Positions 48,630 to 57,246 of a DNA stretch of 64,000 nucleotides are shown here, in pieces. The notes under the pieces are model-generated. The model was not told where the DNA came from, ran no database searches, and was given only the letters and a program-made list of their open reading frames with translations. Both the position numbers and the translations under genes were made by a program. The stretch is from Aestuariispira insulae (lineage in GTDB: Bacteria; Pseudomonadota; Alphaproteobacteria; UBA8366; Aestuariispiraceae), in contig NZ_QRDW01000011.1 of assembly GCF_003385955.1 (NCBI RefSeq), positions 1-64,000 on the forward strand, read 5' to 3'. Position 1 is the stretch's first letter. Every line of letters begins with the position of its first letter.

Positions 48630-50255
48630 ATGCAGTTACCCATCGCCGTCCGCGACAACCTCTTTTTCCTGCTCAGTGAAACCGCCTCCCAGGTGGCCAA
48701 TCTGCAGGTCTTGCTGGAAACCCTGTCGGACTCTGTCGGCCAGCGCATCCTGGACCGGACCGGTTACAGCTATAATCTGAACATGCGCATCCATGACGGC
48801 TGCGCCAGGACCCTGCGCCGGTCGAAAAAGGACGATGTGGATATCTATTCCCTGCGCGCGGCGGAGAGCATTGCCTCCAGTCTGGAACAGATCACCGCGC
48901 TGACCCATGATTGTGTGCGATTGGTTCTGAAGCTGGATCAGGCCGACAAACTGAAAAAGCGCCCCCATGCCGCCCAATTGGAAGAGGTGATGAAGGGGAT
49001 TGGCCTGATTGAAAAGGCGGTTGAGAAATATGATACCCGCCTGGCGCTGAAAATCGGCAATATTGAGCGCAAGTTGGATCGGGCCTATGACAAACTCTAT
49101 CAGGAACATCTGAAGGAACTGCGCAAAACCAAACATGCCGAAGAGGTGGTGACATCGCTTTTTGTTGGTCAGCGGATTGCAGAAATGGGTGACGTTCTGT
49201 TGCTGATCAGCGAGGCAATCATCTCCGCCAGACTGGGCCAGCCGATGCATATGGAACGCTTTCGGTCGTTGGAAACGGCGCTATCGGATCTGGGGCTGAA
49301 AAAGGCGCGGGTTGAACCTCTGGCGGCGACCAAATCAGGAAGCGGCATCTCCGGGATCTCGGATCCCGATGCTGATGACAAGGATTACGTGGCGATCTTC
49401 AAGGACGGCAAGAAAGACAAGATGCTGGAAGAGCGCGACAGCGTTGAGAGTTGGCACGAGATCTTTCCTGGCCTGGCGCCGCAGATTTTTTCCTACAAGA
49501 AACAGGGTAAGCATGCGTCCCTCCTGATCGAGCATCTGCCGGGCCGCACTTTCGAACAGATCGTGCTGCAAAATGAAGATGATCTGCTGGGAAAAGCGCT
49601 TAAGCATTTGACCAAGACCCTGAACGCGGTCTGGGTGGAAACCAAATCGAAAAAGATTTATCCGGCATGCCATATCGGCCAGCTGCGTAAACGCCTGGAC
49701 AGTGTGATTGATTTGCATCCGGATTTTCGGCCGGGACCGGTTAATATCAACGGCTGTTCGATCAAATCCATGGACCAGTTACTGGATCAGGCAGAAAAGC
49801 TGGAAGAGAAGTATCCGCCGCCCTTTTCCGTTTACATCCACGGAGATTTCAACCTGGACAATATCATTTTCGATCCCCAGGAGAAATCGATCCGCTTCAT
49901 TGATCTGCATCGGTCGCGTTATATGGATTATGTGCAGGATGTGGCCGTGTTCATGGTGTCGAATTACCGACTGCAGGCGCTGGACAAGCCCACCCGGGAG
50001 CGCATCCGCCTGGTTGCGTCGCAAATTTACGCCTTTGCTGCGGATTTCGCGGATAAGAATAAAGACAGGAATTTTGAGATTCGCCTGGCGCTGGGCCTGG
50101 CGCGGTCATTCATCACATCGACGAGGTTCATTCTGGACCAGACCCTGGCCAGCAACATGTTCTGGCGCGGCCAGTATCTGCTGAAACGGGTCGGTGAGAT
50201 CAAGCCCAAGACCGCCCGTGCCTTCCGCCTGCCTGTTGAGGAGCTGTTTAAATGA
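48630..50255 (+). CDS. PhoU-like domain fused to an APH-type kinase
   Basis: A 541-residue fusion. The N-terminal half is helical and PhoU-like, with two repeats: RAAESIASSLEQITAL, and FVGQRIAEMGDVLLLISEAI, which matches the PhoU ERIGD-type helix. The C-terminal half, from about residue 250, is an aminoglycoside-phosphotransferase/choline-kinase-like domain: YIHGDFNLDNIIF near residue 403 (HGDxxxxN catalytic loop) and FIDLHRSRYMD near 420 (metal-binding DxH). ATG 48630 follows AAGGA. A kinase coupled to a phosphate-sensing module fits the operon. The substrate is unknown, and aminoglycoside resistance is unlikely. Confidence 0.8.
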   Translation: MQLPIAVRDNLFFLLSETASQVANLQVLLETLSDSVGQRILDRTGYSYNLNMRIHDGCARTLRRSKKDDVDIYSLRAAESIASSLEQITALTHDCVRLVLKLDQADKLKKRPHAAQLEEVMKGIGLIEKAVEKYDTRLALKIGNIERKLDRAYDKLYQEHLKELRKTKHAEEVVTSLFVGQRIAEMGDVLLLISEAIISARLGQPMHMERFRSLETALSDLGLKKARVEPLAATKSGSGISGISDPDADDKDYVAIFKDGKKDKMLEERDSVESWHEIFPGLAPQIFSYKKQGKHASLLIEHLPGRTFEQIVLQNEDDLLGKALKHLTKTLNAVWVETKSKKIYPACHIGQLRKRLDSVIDLHPDFRPGPVNINGCSIKSMDQLLDQAEKLEEKYPPPFSVYIHGDFNLDNIIFDPQEKSIRFIDLHRSRYMDYVQDVAVFMVSNYRLQALDKPTRERIRLVASQIYAFAADFADKNKDRNFEIRLALGLARSFITSTRFILDQTLASNMFWRGQYLLKRVGEIKPKTARAFRLPVEELFK

Positions 50256-51145
50256 GCAATCTTAAAATCGCCGTGATCGGCATTCCCGGGAAATGGTCCA
50301 CTGAAGTGCTGGGCGACGCGCTGGAACAGCGGACCGGTTATCGGTTGGTTTTGGATATGGCCGAGGTGACGGCGGATCTGGCCGATGGAAGACTGCATGC
50401 GCGTGGGGTGGATCTCACCATGCTGGACGGTATCATCGTCAAAAAAATCAGTCAGGAATATAACCCCAACACCCTGGATCGGATCGAGTTACTGCGCCTG
50501 GCGGAAAATAAAGGCGTGCGTATCTTCTCACACGCCGAAACGATTGTACGCATGATCGACCGGCTATCTTGCACCATGACGCTTCATAATGGCGGCATCC
50601 CCATGCCCGGCACCATCGCAACCGAAGATATCGAAGCCGGTGTGGATGCAGTTGAACGATTTGGCGGCGCGGTATTCAAACCGCTGTTTTCCACTAAAGC
50701 GCGCGGCATGTGCGTGATCGGCGCGGACCAGCCGGAACCGGCGATCCGGGCGGCGGTGGGGGCGTTTAAATCGGAAAACCCGATGATGTATATTCAGCAA
50801 CGCCTGGACCTGCCCGGGCGCGACTATGGCATGGTTTTTCTGGGGGGCGACTATCTGGGGACCTATGCCCGTGTGTCCCAGGGCGACAGCTGGAACACCA
50901 CCATTCAGGATGGCGGAAAATATGCGCCCCATGACCCGCCTCAATCTACCATTGATCTGGCCTCAAAAGCCGAACGGCTGTTTGGTATGGATTTCACCAC
51001 GGTGGATGTGGCGGATACAGATGAAGGGCCGATTGTCTTTGAGGTTTCCGCATTTGGCGGTTTTAAGGGCGCCAAGGAAGGCATTGGCATCGACGCGGCA
51101 GGCCTTTATGCGGATTATGCGATTAACAAAGTGAGCAAGGGATGA
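50252..51145 (+). CDS. RimK-like ATP-grasp ligase (GAK system)
   Basis: A 297-residue ATP-grasp enzyme. Recognisable parts are KIAVIGIPGKWSTEVL at the start, the substrate-domain NPNTLDRIELLRLAENKGVRIFS, the ATP-grasp lysine strands GAVFKPLFSTKARG and a late IVFEVSAFGGFKG metal site. It starts at 50252, overlapping the PhoU/kinase stop. RimK relatives add amino acids or glutamate to peptides. From memory it matches the NCBI family called GAK system ATP-grasp enzyme; here the GAK partners lie at 51142 and 55274. The acceptor is unknown. Confidence 0.78.
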   Translation: MSNLKIAVIGIPGKWSTEVLGDALEQRTGYRLVLDMAEVTADLADGRLHARGVDLTMLDGIIVKKISQEYNPNTLDRIELLRLAENKGVRIFSHAETIVRMIDRLSCTMTLHNGGIPMPGTIATEDIEAGVDAVERFGGAVFKPLFSTKARGMCVIGADQPEPAIRAAVGAFKSENPMMYIQQRLDLPGRDYGMVFLGGDYLGTYARVSQGDSWNTTIQDGGKYAPHDPPQSTIDLASKAERLFGMDFTTVDVADTDEGPIVFEVSAFGGFKGAKEGIGIDAAGLYADYAINKVSKG

Positions 51146-52218
51146 AGGTAATCGAAGCAGCCGAACGCTTGATCAATGGGCGAGAGCTGATTGAAGGCTC
51201 GGTGACCCTGGATCTGGACGGTTTCACCGTTGCGGTCTATTCCAACGATGAACGGATGTTGGAACGGCTGGGAATTTATTTCTCTTCAGTGCTCGGTGCC
51301 GGGGAGCCGGACGTGGAAATCCTGGTGTTGGAAGGGGCAGTGCCGGAGCTGGAGCTGGCATTTGCCGACTGGAGCCGGGAACCGGGAAAGACGGGGCGCA
51401 AGGACGCGATCGCGGATCTGGAGGATGGCCGAATACTGCGCAAGGTGCGCACCGGCATGACCTTCCTGCAAAGCCGGTCCCATCTGATTGCGGCGGGTGC
51501 TTGTCTTGCCAATGACAATCAGGTGATCAATTTCATCCTGAACCAGCAGATGAGCCATATTCAAAACCATGGCGGCCTGATCTGCCATGCATCAGGGCTG
51601 GTCCGCCAGGGGCGCGGTCTTGGCATTGCCGGTTTTTCCGGTGGCGGCAAATCGACCTTGATGTTGAAAATGATGGAACAGGATGATGTTGATTTCCTGA
51701 CCAACGACCGGCTTTTCCTGACCCCGGAAGCCGGTGCGGTGACGGCTCACGGCATTGCCAAGATGCCGCGCGTCAATCCGGGCACATTGCTGAATTCCGA
51801 CCGCCTGCGCACGCTTCTTGGGGAAGAGCGATGCCGTGAGCTGGATAGTTTGCCGGTATCCGCGCTTTGGGACCTGGAAGAAAAATATGATGTGGATATT
51901 GAGGATTTCTATGGTGAGGGCCGGATTGCGGCCAGAGCGCCGTTTGGGGCCTTCCTGATCTTGAATTGGAAGCGGGATGGGATGGAGGATTGTGAAATTG
52001 CGCCGGTGGAACTAGATGAGCGTCCCGACCTGCTGCCGGCTGTGATGAAATCACCGGGGCCGTTCCATCAGGATACAGAGGGACGGTTTCTGGAAGATGG
52101 CGCGGTATTGGACCCTGCACCCTATTTGGCCTGCCTTACGAATCGGCCTATCTTTGAGGCCACAGGCAAAGTCGATTTTGATGCGGCTGTCCGGTTCATC
52201 CAGGCAATGAAACTGTAA
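51142..52218 (+). CDS. HprK-related kinase (GAK system)
   Basis: A 358-residue kinase resembling HPr kinase/phosphatase. A P-loop reading GFSGGGKST lies near residues 164-172, followed by DVDFLTNDRLFL, the metal-site region. The C-terminus is predicted helical and contains no HPr-specific motif. The large N-terminal part (SHIQNHGGLICHA) is typical of the HprK-related kinase B class as I recall. It overlaps the ATP-grasp gene by 4 bp. The protein or small molecule it phosphorylates is not known; the amphi-Trp protein at 55274 is a candidate. Confidence 0.78.
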   Translation: MKVIEAAERLINGRELIEGSVTLDLDGFTVAVYSNDERMLERLGIYFSSVLGAGEPDVEILVLEGAVPELELAFADWSREPGKTGRKDAIADLEDGRILRKVRTGMTFLQSRSHLIAAGACLANDNQVINFILNQQMSHIQNHGGLICHASGLVRQGRGLGIAGFSGGGKSTLMLKMMEQDDVDFLTNDRLFLTPEAGAVTAHGIAKMPRVNPGTLLNSDRLRTLLGEERCRELDSLPVSALWDLEEKYDVDIEDFYGEGRIAARAPFGAFLILNWKRDGMEDCEIAPVELDERPDLLPAVMKSPGPFHQDTEGRFLEDGAVLDPAPYLACLTNRPIFEATGKVDFDAAVRFIQAMKL

Positions 52219-52243
52219 CCGACCGGAATAAGAGAACAGATAA

Positions 52244-53209
52244 ATGCTCCGGGAAATATTAATTTACAGGCAGGGAAAAGCCCGTGACGGTGGCCGTCGG
52301 GGGGCCAGGGGCCGCAAATTGACCGATGAGGGCAAGCGCGATGCCCAACGCATGGGTGTCTGGCTGGACCGGAACGGGCTGGTGCCTGACCAGATCTATT
52401 CCTCCAATTCCTTTCGGGCCCGCAGTACCGCCAACAATTGCTGCAAGGCGGCCAACCTGGGCGTTGCCGAGGTGATCTTAGATGCGGACCTTTACCGGGC
52501 GGGTCGCAAGAATCTGATTGGCTTTCTCCGGAACCTGCCGGAGCAAACAAAACGGGTGATGATTGTCGGCCATAACCCGGGGTTGGAGAAACTGGTGAAT
52601 TATCTGGGCCGGACATCCGACAAGGACAGTGCGGTGGAAATGGATGCGGGCAGCCTGGCCCATCTGCGTTTTACCGGAGGTTGGCAAAACCTGGATAAGG
52701 GCTGTGCGCAAATGATCCATCTGGTTCATCCACGCCAACTGCCGGAGAAATTCCCCTACCCAACCCCTGATGGTCCGGAACAGCGGCTCCGGCCGGCCTA
52801 TTATTACAGCCAGTCGGCAGTGGTGCCTTTTCGCAAGCGCAAGGGCAAACTGGAAATTTTGTTGGTGACTTCGGGCGGTGGCAAAAAATGGATCATCCCC
52901 AAAGGCATTCATGATCCGGGCATAACCGCACAGGATTCCGCGGCCAAGGAAGCCTTTGAAGAGGCAGGGGTTCTTGGGACGGTATTGGATTGTAAGCTTG
53001 GCCAATACGCATATTCCAAATGGGGAGCGACCTGCGAGGTTGTGGTCTTCCCGATGGAAGTGACGCGCGAACTGCCATCCAGCCAATGGGACGAAAGCCA
53101 TCGGGACCGCCGTTGGCTGCCCGTCAAAAAGGCGGCAAAGCTGATCAGCAATGATGATATCAAGCTGATCGTGAAATCCCTGCCGGATTGCCTGGGGGAT
53201 TGCGGTTGA
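52244..53209 (+). CDS. SixA-like pseudophosphatase fused to a Nudix domain
   Basis: A 321-residue fusion. The N-terminal 160 residues form a SixA/histidine-phosphatase fold, but the acceptor motif reads YRQGKA with Gln at residue 10 where the catalytic His of RHG should be. The second His (H110, IVGHNPG) and the arginine segment SFRARSTA remain. The C-terminal Nudix domain (about 185-321) has KWIIPKGIHDPG and AAKEAFEEAG, as in diphosphoinositol-polyphosphate-type hydrolases; the box lacks the first Glu. The N-domain may bind but not transfer phosphate. An intact phosphatase follows with a 1-bp overlap. Confidence 0.8.
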   Translation: MLREILIYRQGKARDGGRRGARGRKLTDEGKRDAQRMGVWLDRNGLVPDQIYSSNSFRARSTANNCCKAANLGVAEVILDADLYRAGRKNLIGFLRNLPEQTKRVMIVGHNPGLEKLVNYLGRTSDKDSAVEMDAGSLAHLRFTGGWQNLDKGCAQMIHLVHPRQLPEKFPYPTPDGPEQRLRPAYYYSQSAVVPFRKRKGKLEILLVTSGGGKKWIIPKGIHDPGITAQDSAAKEAFEEAGVLGTVLDCKLGQYAYSKWGATCEVVVFPMEVTRELPSSQWDESHRDRRWLPVKKAAKLISNDDIKLIVKSLPDCLGDCG

Positions 53210-53904
53210 TGAACGGGCGGATCGCGGTGCTTTTGCGTCACGGGGATTATCATCAAAAGCCGGGTGTTCCAAGCGCGCACCAACCCTTTCCGCTGACGGG
53301 GAAAGGGTGCCGCCAGGCAGCGGAAGCGGCCGGGTTGTTGATGGATATGGCGCGCGATAAGGGTTGGGCGGTCAACCCGGTAATTCACTGTTCAAATTTG
53401 CTGCGAGCCTGGCAAACGGCGGAAATCATCGGGGAAAACACGGATCTGTTCGAACGTCAGATCGGGCATGATGATCTGGCGGAACGCGGGGTCGGCAGCG
53501 CGGCCAATCTTACCGTGGCCGAGATTGAAAAAAGTCTGGCCGATGATCCGCGCTTTGATGCGCCGCCAAAAGACTGGAAAAGCAACAGTCACTATTGCCT
53601 GCCGTTGCAAGGTGCGGAATCGCTGATCCAGGCGGGCGCGCGCGTGGCAACCCGTATCGGTGAGATACTTCGGGCCGTAGAAGGGGGGACACAGCCGGTG
53701 ATGACCGTGTTTGTCGGGCATGGGGCTGCTTTCCGGCATGCTGCCTATCATTTGGGAGTGCTGGCTTTTGAGGATATTGCGCGTCTAAGCATGTATCATG
53801 CAAAGCCGGTTGCCCTGGCGGATGGGGGCGATGCCCCCTGGCATCATATTGCCGGGGAATGGAAAATCCGCGCGGAAGCGGTAGAAAACCGGAATCTCGA
53901 TTGA
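53209..53904 (+). CDS. Histidine phosphatase family protein
   Basis: A 231-residue phosphatase with the complete RHG motif, LLRHGDY, near residue 9, and FVGHGAAFRHAAYHLG near the C-terminal end for the second catalytic His. It also has SNLLRAWQTAEI, supplying the phosphate-binding Arg. It starts at ATG 53209, overlapping the previous stop as TGATG. Unlike its neighbour at 52244 it should be active. It may remove phosphate from phosphohistidine or small molecules; the substrate is not shown. Confidence 0.83.
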   Translation: MNGRIAVLLRHGDYHQKPGVPSAHQPFPLTGKGCRQAAEAAGLLMDMARDKGWAVNPVIHCSNLLRAWQTAEIIGENTDLFERQIGHDDLAERGVGSAANLTVAEIEKSLADDPRFDAPPKDWKSNSHYCLPLQGAESLIQAGARVATRIGEILRAVEGGTQPVMTVFVGHGAAFRHAAYHLGVLAFEDIARLSMYHAKPVALADGGDAPWHHIAGEWKIRAEAVENRNLD

Positions 53905-53906
53905 CC

Positions 53907-55277
53907 ATGGCCCGATTGAAAACCGAACCCCATGTGCCACGCTATCGTGGAAAAAGCTGGATTAAGCCCAAACTGCCGCGGGATGTGCGTGACTGGACCC
54001 ATGGCGGGGAAAAATCCATAGCACTTGATGGTGACAGTCCGGAAATCCTGGCGGCTGTGTTGGATGAGTTCCATAAGCGCCGGGCTTGGAAATGGCCGAA
54101 GCGGCGCCATTACTTCTTTTCCGACCTGCATGGAGACCCGGATGCTTTTGCTGCTTCGCTGGTGGCCTCTGGCGGTGTTCATAAGACAGGGCCCGGGCCG
54201 ACCGACTTCGTGTTGACACCCAAAGGCAAAAAGGGCGCCTTTGTCATTGGCGGGGACTGCTTTGATAAAGGCCCGAGTAGTCTTGGTCTGTTGCGCACGA
54301 TCCACCATCTGATGAAACAGGGTGCGCGTGTGCGTGTGCTGGCGGGCAACCATGATGTCCGGGTGTTTCTCGGCATGGGCGTGGTCGGCCAGGAAAAAGA
54401 TCCCCATAATGAGCATTTCTTTATCCGGACCGGCCAGAAGATCATCCCGCTGCTCAAGGAGGTTTGGGAGGAATATCTGGCGGACGGCAAGGGCCTGAAG
54501 GGTATTCCGGGGCGCAAGGAATGCCGCCGGCGGCTTTTCCCCGATGACCAATGGCCGGAAGCCTTTCCCAAGATCGCCGAGGGGAAGGTGCGCAAGGCCC
54601 AGATCCATAGGGAAATCGTCCGTATTTCCAAGAAAATGCAAAAGTTTGAAAAAGCCTGTGAGGAGCAGGAGTTGTCGCTGCGCCAGGTCTATGCGGCGGT
54701 GGAAAAATGGAAACAGTTGTTTTTGGACGCAGATGGTGAATTTCACTGGTTCTTCAAACGCATGCGCTTGGCTTACAAAGTCGGCTCGCTGTTGTTTGTC
54801 CATGCAGGGGTGGATAATGAGATCGCACGCGATCTGGGCCGCGGCGGCGTGCGTGAAATGAACCGTGCCTTTAAGACGGCATTGAAGGAAAAGCCATTTG
54901 ATTTCTATTACGGCTCGCTCTGCAATACCGTCAGGACCAAATATCGCCAGGTAGATATGCCCTTTTCCACCAAGGGCGCGCGCCATGTGCGCAAGGCCGG
55001 GATTACCGCTATCATTCACGGCCATCGCAATCTGCATCACGGCCAGCGCATATCCAGCCGCAAGAGCCTGATCAGTTTTGAATGTGATGCGACCTTGGAC
55101 CGGCATTCCAGGAAGAAGGAAAATGTCCGGGGGCATGGAGCAGCGGTGACCATCATTGAACCCAAGGGCTGTATCCTTGGGATCTCCAGCGATTATCCCT
55201 ATGTGAAGAAATTCGACCCCAGGGAAACCCTGGATCATCTGAAAAGCATCCAGCCGAAACAGAGGCGACGCGTATGA
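53907..55277 (+). CDS. Metallophosphoesterase
   Basis: A 456-residue calcineurin-type phosphoesterase. The metal motifs are complete: D73-L-H75 (FSDLHGD), D117 and D120 (GGDCFDKGP), N148-H149-D150 (AGNHD), and later FVHAGVD and IHGH. A long Lys/Glu-rich coiled insert lies around residues 225-270. It resembles serine/threonine-protein-phosphatase-like enzymes but is longer. ATG 53907 is two bases after the histidine phosphatase stop. A protein phosphatase reversing the HprK-like kinase is a reasonable hypothesis. Confidence 0.83.
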   Translation: MARLKTEPHVPRYRGKSWIKPKLPRDVRDWTHGGEKSIALDGDSPEILAAVLDEFHKRRAWKWPKRRHYFFSDLHGDPDAFAASLVASGGVHKTGPGPTDFVLTPKGKKGAFVIGGDCFDKGPSSLGLLRTIHHLMKQGARVRVLAGNHDVRVFLGMGVVGQEKDPHNEHFFIRTGQKIIPLLKEVWEEYLADGKGLKGIPGRKECRRRLFPDDQWPEAFPKIAEGKVRKAQIHREIVRISKKMQKFEKACEEQELSLRQVYAAVEKWKQLFLDADGEFHWFFKRMRLAYKVGSLLFVHAGVDNEIARDLGRGGVREMNRAFKTALKEKPFDFYYGSLCNTVRTKYRQVDMPFSTKGARHVRKAGITAIIHGHRNLHHGQRISSRKSLISFECDATLDRHSRKKENVRGHGAAVTIIEPKGCILGISSDYPYVKKFDPRETLDHLKSIQPKQRRRV

Positions 55278-55543
55278 AACAAAATGGACGATTCCGACAT
55301 GAATCCCTTCAGGACCGCAGCAGCATCCAGGATTTGCTGAATGCCCTGAATGAGGGGATGGCCAGAGGCAAGCTGGTTTTAGAAAACGAGGATGGCAAAC
55401 TGGAATTGAACCCTGCGGACCTGGTGAATTTGCGCATTTCCGCCACGGCCGATGAGGATCGGAACCGTCTGGATATCCGGATTTCATGGCAGGGCGAGCG
55501 GGAAGTGCCCAAGGGCAAGAAAATTCCGCTTAAATCGGACTGA
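55274..55543 (+). CDS. Amphi-Trp domain protein
   Basis: An 89-residue protein fitting the amphi-Trp domain: an N-terminal FRHESLQDRSSIQDLLNALNEG helix, the GKLVLENEDGKLELNPADLV strand and an alternating RNRLDIRISWQGE strand with the defining Trp. It has no catalytic motif and ends in a Lys-rich tail. It overlaps the metallophosphatase stop by 4 bp and is the last gene of the operon. In the GAK system (Grasp, Amphi-Trp, Kinase) it is the small partner and may be the carrier or substrate that is modified. Confidence 0.78.
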   Translation: MKQNGRFRHESLQDRSSIQDLLNALNEGMARGKLVLENEDGKLELNPADLVNLRISATADEDRNRLDIRISWQGEREVPKGKKIPLKSD

Positions 55544-55566
55544 GCCTGTTCTTAGATTTCAAAAAA

Positions 55567-55584
55567 GTTTCATTTGTATGAAAT
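55567..55584. promoter_or_regulatory. Palindrome before the lipoprotein operon
   Basis: GTTTCATTTGTATGAAAT has a TTTCAT-TTGT-ATGAAA inverted repeat, with a left half (AAGTTTCATTT) like the operators at 906-919. Its right half is shifted by 4 bp compared with the other sites. It lies 61 bp before the lipoprotein start at 55645. Confidence 0.4.
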
Positions 55585-55644
55585 GGATCTGCCCCTAGAG
55601 TGAGACTCATAGGGTATGCAGCTATTTGAAGTGTGGGGGAAGAC

Positions 55645-57246
55645 ATGTTGCGCAAGAGAATTTTGACCGGCATGGCTGCCGGTCTGCTGGGGTTGTTGCT
55701 GTCCGGCTGTAACGATGGCGGGACCAGCCGGACGGTTACCCTGATTTCAGGATCCGAGAATAAATCCCTGTTTCCAATCGTGCAGGATTTTGCGGATCAG
55801 CAGGGCATCGACCTTGAAATCAAGGGGCGCGGTTCGGTTGATATCATGCTCGATATCCGAAAAGGAACCCGGGCCGAGGCGGATATCGTCTGGCCGGCGG
55901 CATCTTTGTGGCTGGAGCTAGGCGATCTGGCGCGGGTCGTGAAACATGAAAAATCGATCATGCGCTCTCCCGTTGTTTTCTGGGTTAAGAAAAATAAAGC
56001 GGAAACACTTGGCTGGACGGGCAGGGATGTCACCATGGCTGATATCGTATCGGCGGCGGAAGGCGGCCTGACCTTCGGCATGACGTCTGCCACCCAGTCC
56101 AATTCCGGGGCGATGGCCTATTTTGCGATGTTGTCGGCGGCGGCCGGCCGTCCCAATGTGCTGACAGAGGCGCATGTGAATGACCCGGCGGTGAAATCCC
56201 GTGTAGCTGAATTGCTCAAGGGGGTCGATCGCACTTCCGGTTCCTCCGGCTGGCTTGGTGATCTGTATCTGGAACATCCGGGTGCCATGGATGCGATGTT
56301 CAATTATGAAGCGGTCGGCATTGAGGTGAACCAAGCCCTTGAACGCGCCGGCGGTGAACCGCTTTGTGCGATTTATCCGGCCGATGGTCTGGCGATAGCG
56401 GATTCCCCGCTTGCCTATGTGGATAAAGGCGACAGTGATGATGATCAGGCGATCGAGGCATTTTTTCTGAAGCTTCAGGAACATCTTCTGTCCGATAAGG
56501 TTCAGGCTAAACTGGCGGCATCCGGCCGCCGGGTCGGGCCGCTGGGGCTTTCTTCTTCCACTCTCAGCGACACAGTGTTCCGTAAAGATTGGTGCATTGA
56601 TACCGGGCGGGCCATTACCGCCCTGACCATTCCCGAGCAATCCGTGATTGAGGCCGCATTGCGGGTGTATCAAGGGGAAACCCGCCGTCCTTCCGAAATT
56701 GTTTTCCTGCTGGATTATTCCGGTTCCATGACCGGTGACGGCAACCACCAATTGGTGGAGGCCCTTTCCAATCTGCTGTTGGAAGTGAAATCCAAGACAT
56801 TTTTCCTGGAGACCACGGCGGATGACATATTTTATGCGGTACCCTTTAATGACAGCCCGTTGGCCATCTGGAAAGCGACGGGGAATTCCGCGACATCCCT
56901 TGAACAGATGTTCCGGCAGATCGAGGAATATAAGCCCAATGGCGGCACGGATATTTATGCAGCGTCCGCACGCGGCCTGACAATCTTGAATGAATCCGGT
57001 CACGGCGACACCCATAGCCAAATGATTCTGTTGCTGACCGACGGCCAATCCCAAGGGGCGCCGTCCATGGTGCTGGAGCGGCTGTCGCCGGATCCGGCGG
57101 CAAACAAGCCGATCTTCTCCATCCTGTTCGGGCAGGCCTCTGAAACCCAGGTAGAGCAATTGGCCAAAGCCAGTGCCGCCCGAGTGTTTGACGGGCGTAA
57201 GGGGCTGGTGGATGCGTTCCGCAATGCCCGGGGATATGCAAACTGA
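55645..57246 (+). CDS. Lipoprotein with solute-binding and vWA domains
   Basis: A 533-residue lipoprotein. The signal has an LLSGC lipobox with Cys near residue 22. An extracellular solute-binding domain (about residues 30-330) starts VTLISGSENKSLFPIV. A C-terminal von Willebrand factor A domain starts near 355 with the MIDAS FLLDYSGSM and a second LLLTDGQSQG motif. Solute-binding and vWA in one protein are unusual, and no permease is nearby, so sensing or complex assembly is more likely than transport. GGGGGA precedes ATG 55645. Confidence 0.82.
   Translation: MLRKRILTGMAAGLLGLLLSGCNDGGTSRTVTLISGSENKSLFPIVQDFADQQGIDLEIKGRGSVDIMLDIRKGTRAEADIVWPAASLWLELGDLARVVKHEKSIMRSPVVFWVKKNKAETLGWTGRDVTMADIVSAAEGGLTFGMTSATQSNSGAMAYFAMLSAAAGRPNVLTEAHVNDPAVKSRVAELLKGVDRTSGSSGWLGDLYLEHPGAMDAMFNYEAVGIEVNQALERAGGEPLCAIYPADGLAIADSPLAYVDKGDSDDDQAIEAFFLKLQEHLLSDKVQAKLAASGRRVGPLGLSSSTLSDTVFRKDWCIDTGRAITALTIPEQSVIEAALRVYQGETRRPSEIVFLLDYSGSMTGDGNHQLVEALSNLLLEVKSKTFFLETTADDIFYAVPFNDSPLAIWKATGNSATSLEQMFRQIEEYKPNGGTDIYAASARGLTILNESGHGDTHSQMILLLTDGQSQGAPSMVLERLSPDPAANKPIFSILFGQASETQVEQLAKASAARVFDGRKGLVDAFRNARGYAN

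Noticed and set aside
53844-55487. 547-residue minus-strand open frame
   Set aside because: Antisense to the metallophosphatase and amphi-Trp genes, which have complete motifs and coupled starts.
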